From Pseudoalteromonas espejiana DSM 9414 (GTDB lineage: Bacteria; Pseudomonadota; Gammaproteobacteria; Enterobacterales; Alteromonadaceae), in assembly GCF_002221525.1 (NCBI RefSeq), contig NZ_CP011028.1:2801001-2865000 (forward strand): 64,000 bases of DNA, in the 5' to 3' direction. This document shows, piece by piece, positions 62,628 through 64,000 of this stretch (positions within the stretch are counted from its first letter, which is position 1; every line of letters begins with the position of its first letter). The notes beneath the pieces are model-generated. The model was not told the DNA's origin and searched no databases. It was given only the letters and a program-made list of their open reading frames with translations. A program made the position numbers and the translations under genes.

Positions 62628-63440
62628 TTAAAAACTATAAACCAACGTGGCGCTTAACTCTGAATCGTATTTAAGGTTGTCATCTTCAGGCTTAGAATTA
62701 TAACGATACATATAAGCAAATTTAAGTGATACAGCACCTATTACTTGGCTTATTAGCGCGGTTTCTGATTTTAAGCGCGAATTTAACCCTGATAATGATT
62801 GCTCAATACTGACATCTTGGTTAAAGCGCGTACGCTTTGACACTAAGCGCTCCCATTGCATTGCAATACGCACCAAATAACCGGTTTGGTTTTCATCTTC
62901 ATCAACAACTTCCGTTTCGTCATCTGCAACAGAGCGATATAAACCAGGGCCAATATCAATATCAACTTTATTTTTTACGCCTTGATACACTCTTGCCCCA
63001 TAACCGGTTGCCAACGTGCTTTTATAATCTAGGCCGCTAAATTTATCTTCTTCGTAGTCGCCATAAATAAAAAATGAGGAGTTTTTTACACCTACCTTGT
63101 AGTTACCCTGGGCAGAGACAAAAATACGGTCTGCCGTTACATCTGTTTGCCCGGTGTCATCGTTTTGATCGCGTTTATACAAGGTGTCTAACTTAAATTG
63201 GTTACGCCAATTTTCAAAGTCTTGATATAAATTACCTCTAAACTTAAAGCTAGTGGAGTTAGTATTACCTTTACTTAAAATTAAACCAAATTCAGTATCG
63301 CCATAGAGCATTTCACCCTTATGTAGCTCATGAATTTCTTCATCAGAGAGTTGTCCATATTCATGAAAGTCTTCAAATGGATCAACAGCCCAGCAACGGC
63401 TGCTAATAATTAAAAACAAGAATAGTAAATACTTATGCAC
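62628..63440 (-). CDS. DUF481-family outer-membrane beta-barrel protein
   Basis: A YdiY-like protein. The GTG at 63440 gives a proper signal peptide (residues 1-18, HKYLLFLFLIISSRCWA); the frame extends to a TTG at 63467 but without benefit. The mature part opens with an acidic stretch (DPFEDFHEYGQLSDEE), then LSKGNTNSTSFKFRGNLYQD and alternating amphipathic strands, ending in an aromatic residue (LVYSF) as outer-membrane barrels do. Length 270 residues. Ligand unknown. Confidence 0.82.
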   Translation of the reverse strand: MHKYLLFLFLIISSRCWAVDPFEDFHEYGQLSDEEIHELHKGEMLYGDTEFGLILSKGNTNSTSFKFRGNLYQDFENWRNQFKLDTLYKRDQNDDTGQTDVTADRIFVSAQGNYKVGVKNSSFFIYGDYEEDKFSGLDYKSTLATGYGARVYQGVKNKVDIDIGPGLYRSVADDETEVVDEDENQTGYLVRIAMQWERLVSKRTRFNQDVSIEQSLSGLNSRLKSETALISQVIGAVSLKFAYMYRYNSKPEDDNLKYDSELSATLVYSF

Positions 63441-63473
63441 GGTAAACTCACTTGCATACACAAACAAAACTGC

Positions 63474-63803
63474 TTACTCAGCGTGCTCTGTTTCTTTCCA
63501 TAAAATATGACAAAACGGCGCGTCTTTATCACGGCTAATTAAAATCTTTGCAAATAACACATCATCGCTTTCAAACTCTAAACCCACCAGCACTTGCACA
63601 AACAGCTCTGGTTCTATTTCAAGGGCAACAAAATCTTGCCATTGGTCGTCAGGCTCGCCTTCTTCAATAAAGCCAAGCTCTTCTCGGTATTGATTAAAGT
63701 CCTCTACATCTTGTTCGCTTAGATTATTTGGCGCTAGCTCTAAAAAAATATCGTACGCCTGATGAGTAACTTCTTCTTCGCTGTATAAACGTGGGCCTGA
63801 CAT
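63474..63803 (-). CDS. yciU: DUF440 / HI1450-family putative dsDNA mimic
   Basis: A small, very acidic protein of the YciU/HI1450 family, proposed to mimic double-stranded DNA. Start 63803 (MSGPRLYSEEE) follows GAGG by 9 bases and gives 109 residues, the usual length; a longer frame to 63845 is unsupported. Landmarks: AYDIFLELAPNNL, DDQWQDFVALEIEPE and FAKILISRDKDAPFCHILWK. Confidence 0.88.
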   Translation of the reverse strand: MSGPRLYSEEEVTHQAYDIFLELAPNNLSEQDVEDFNQYREELGFIEEGEPDDQWQDFVALEIEPELFVQVLVGLEFESDDVLFAKILISRDKDAPFCHILWKETEHAE

Positions 63804-64000
63804 AGGTGGAACCTCAATGCTTGTAAAGTGCGCACATAATACCAAAAGTCACCTGCGTTTTGAGAAAAAACAGTTAAAAATAATGACTTTTTTGTTACCG
63901 GCTCATGTGTGGTTAAGCTTAATCAGTTACGACCCTGTAAGATAAAAATAATTCAATTTATTTTTTATTGTAAAACAAACCGTTACTTTACATAGTGCGC

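Noticed and set aside
63846..64000. Possible gene or promoter at the right edge
   Set aside because: 155 AT-rich bases with no frame, hairpin or motif that I can support.

Overview
The window most likely comes from a Pseudoalteromonas or a close Alteromonadales relative. The evidence is gammaproteobacterial gene order (barA / rlmD-relA-mazG-pyrG-eno; lepA-lepB-rnc-era-recO-pdxJ; rpoE-rseABC; nadB / ygfX-sdhE / ygfZ), moderately AT-rich coding sequence, and short inverted-repeat intergenic elements of the kind common in that group. The identification rests on reading the sequence, not on a database search.

Bases 1-21500 hold a biofilm-adhesion locus of the LapA/LapD/LapG type beside flagellar H-ring genes. 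A giant Ig-repeat adhesin on the minus strand starts at 10333 and runs off the left edge. It carries an N-terminal retention module with a TAAG cleavage motif. Divergent from it is a type I secretion operon: a TolC-OmpA fusion, an ABC exporter, an HlyD-like adaptor and a LuxR-type regulator with a degenerate receiver. Convergent with that operon are lapG (periplasmic protease) and lapD (c-di-GMP receptor). flgP and flgT follow. As given, the adhesin reading frame is broken by a 1881-bp block (4259-6139) made of two overlapping pieces of a downstream repeat. Each of its three joins is one base short of the in-frame join, so the two flanks stay in the same frame. This is either an assembly fault or a recent recombination event.

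Bases 21500-27500 hold a probable MITE-like element whose end supplies the oxyR stop codon, then oxyR divergent from a peroxiredoxin-glutaredoxin fusion with a very good OxyR operator between them. Next come a pyridine-nucleotide disulfide oxidoreductase with an extra C-terminal CxxC, a DHH phosphoesterase, an AT-rich orphan gene and tRNA-Arg(CCU). Bases 27500-31000 hold a five-gene run of two SPOR-like proteins and three FlgO-like lipoproteins.

Bases 31200-64000 are mostly core genome: galU, thyA, lgt, a TSUP permease, ptsP, rppH, mutH, eno, pyrG, mazG, relA, rlmD, barA, pdxJ, recO, era, rnc, lepB, lepA, rseC, rseB, rseA, rpoE, nadB, ygfX-like, sdhE, ygfZ, a SlyD-type isomerase, an unknown membrane protein, a DUF481 outer-membrane protein and a DUF440/YciU protein. 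The 573-bp rppH-mutH gap carries three DnaA boxes, a fourth inverted near-box and an exact IHF consensus. It looks like a counterpart of the E. coli DnaA-reactivating site DARS2, which is also near mutH.
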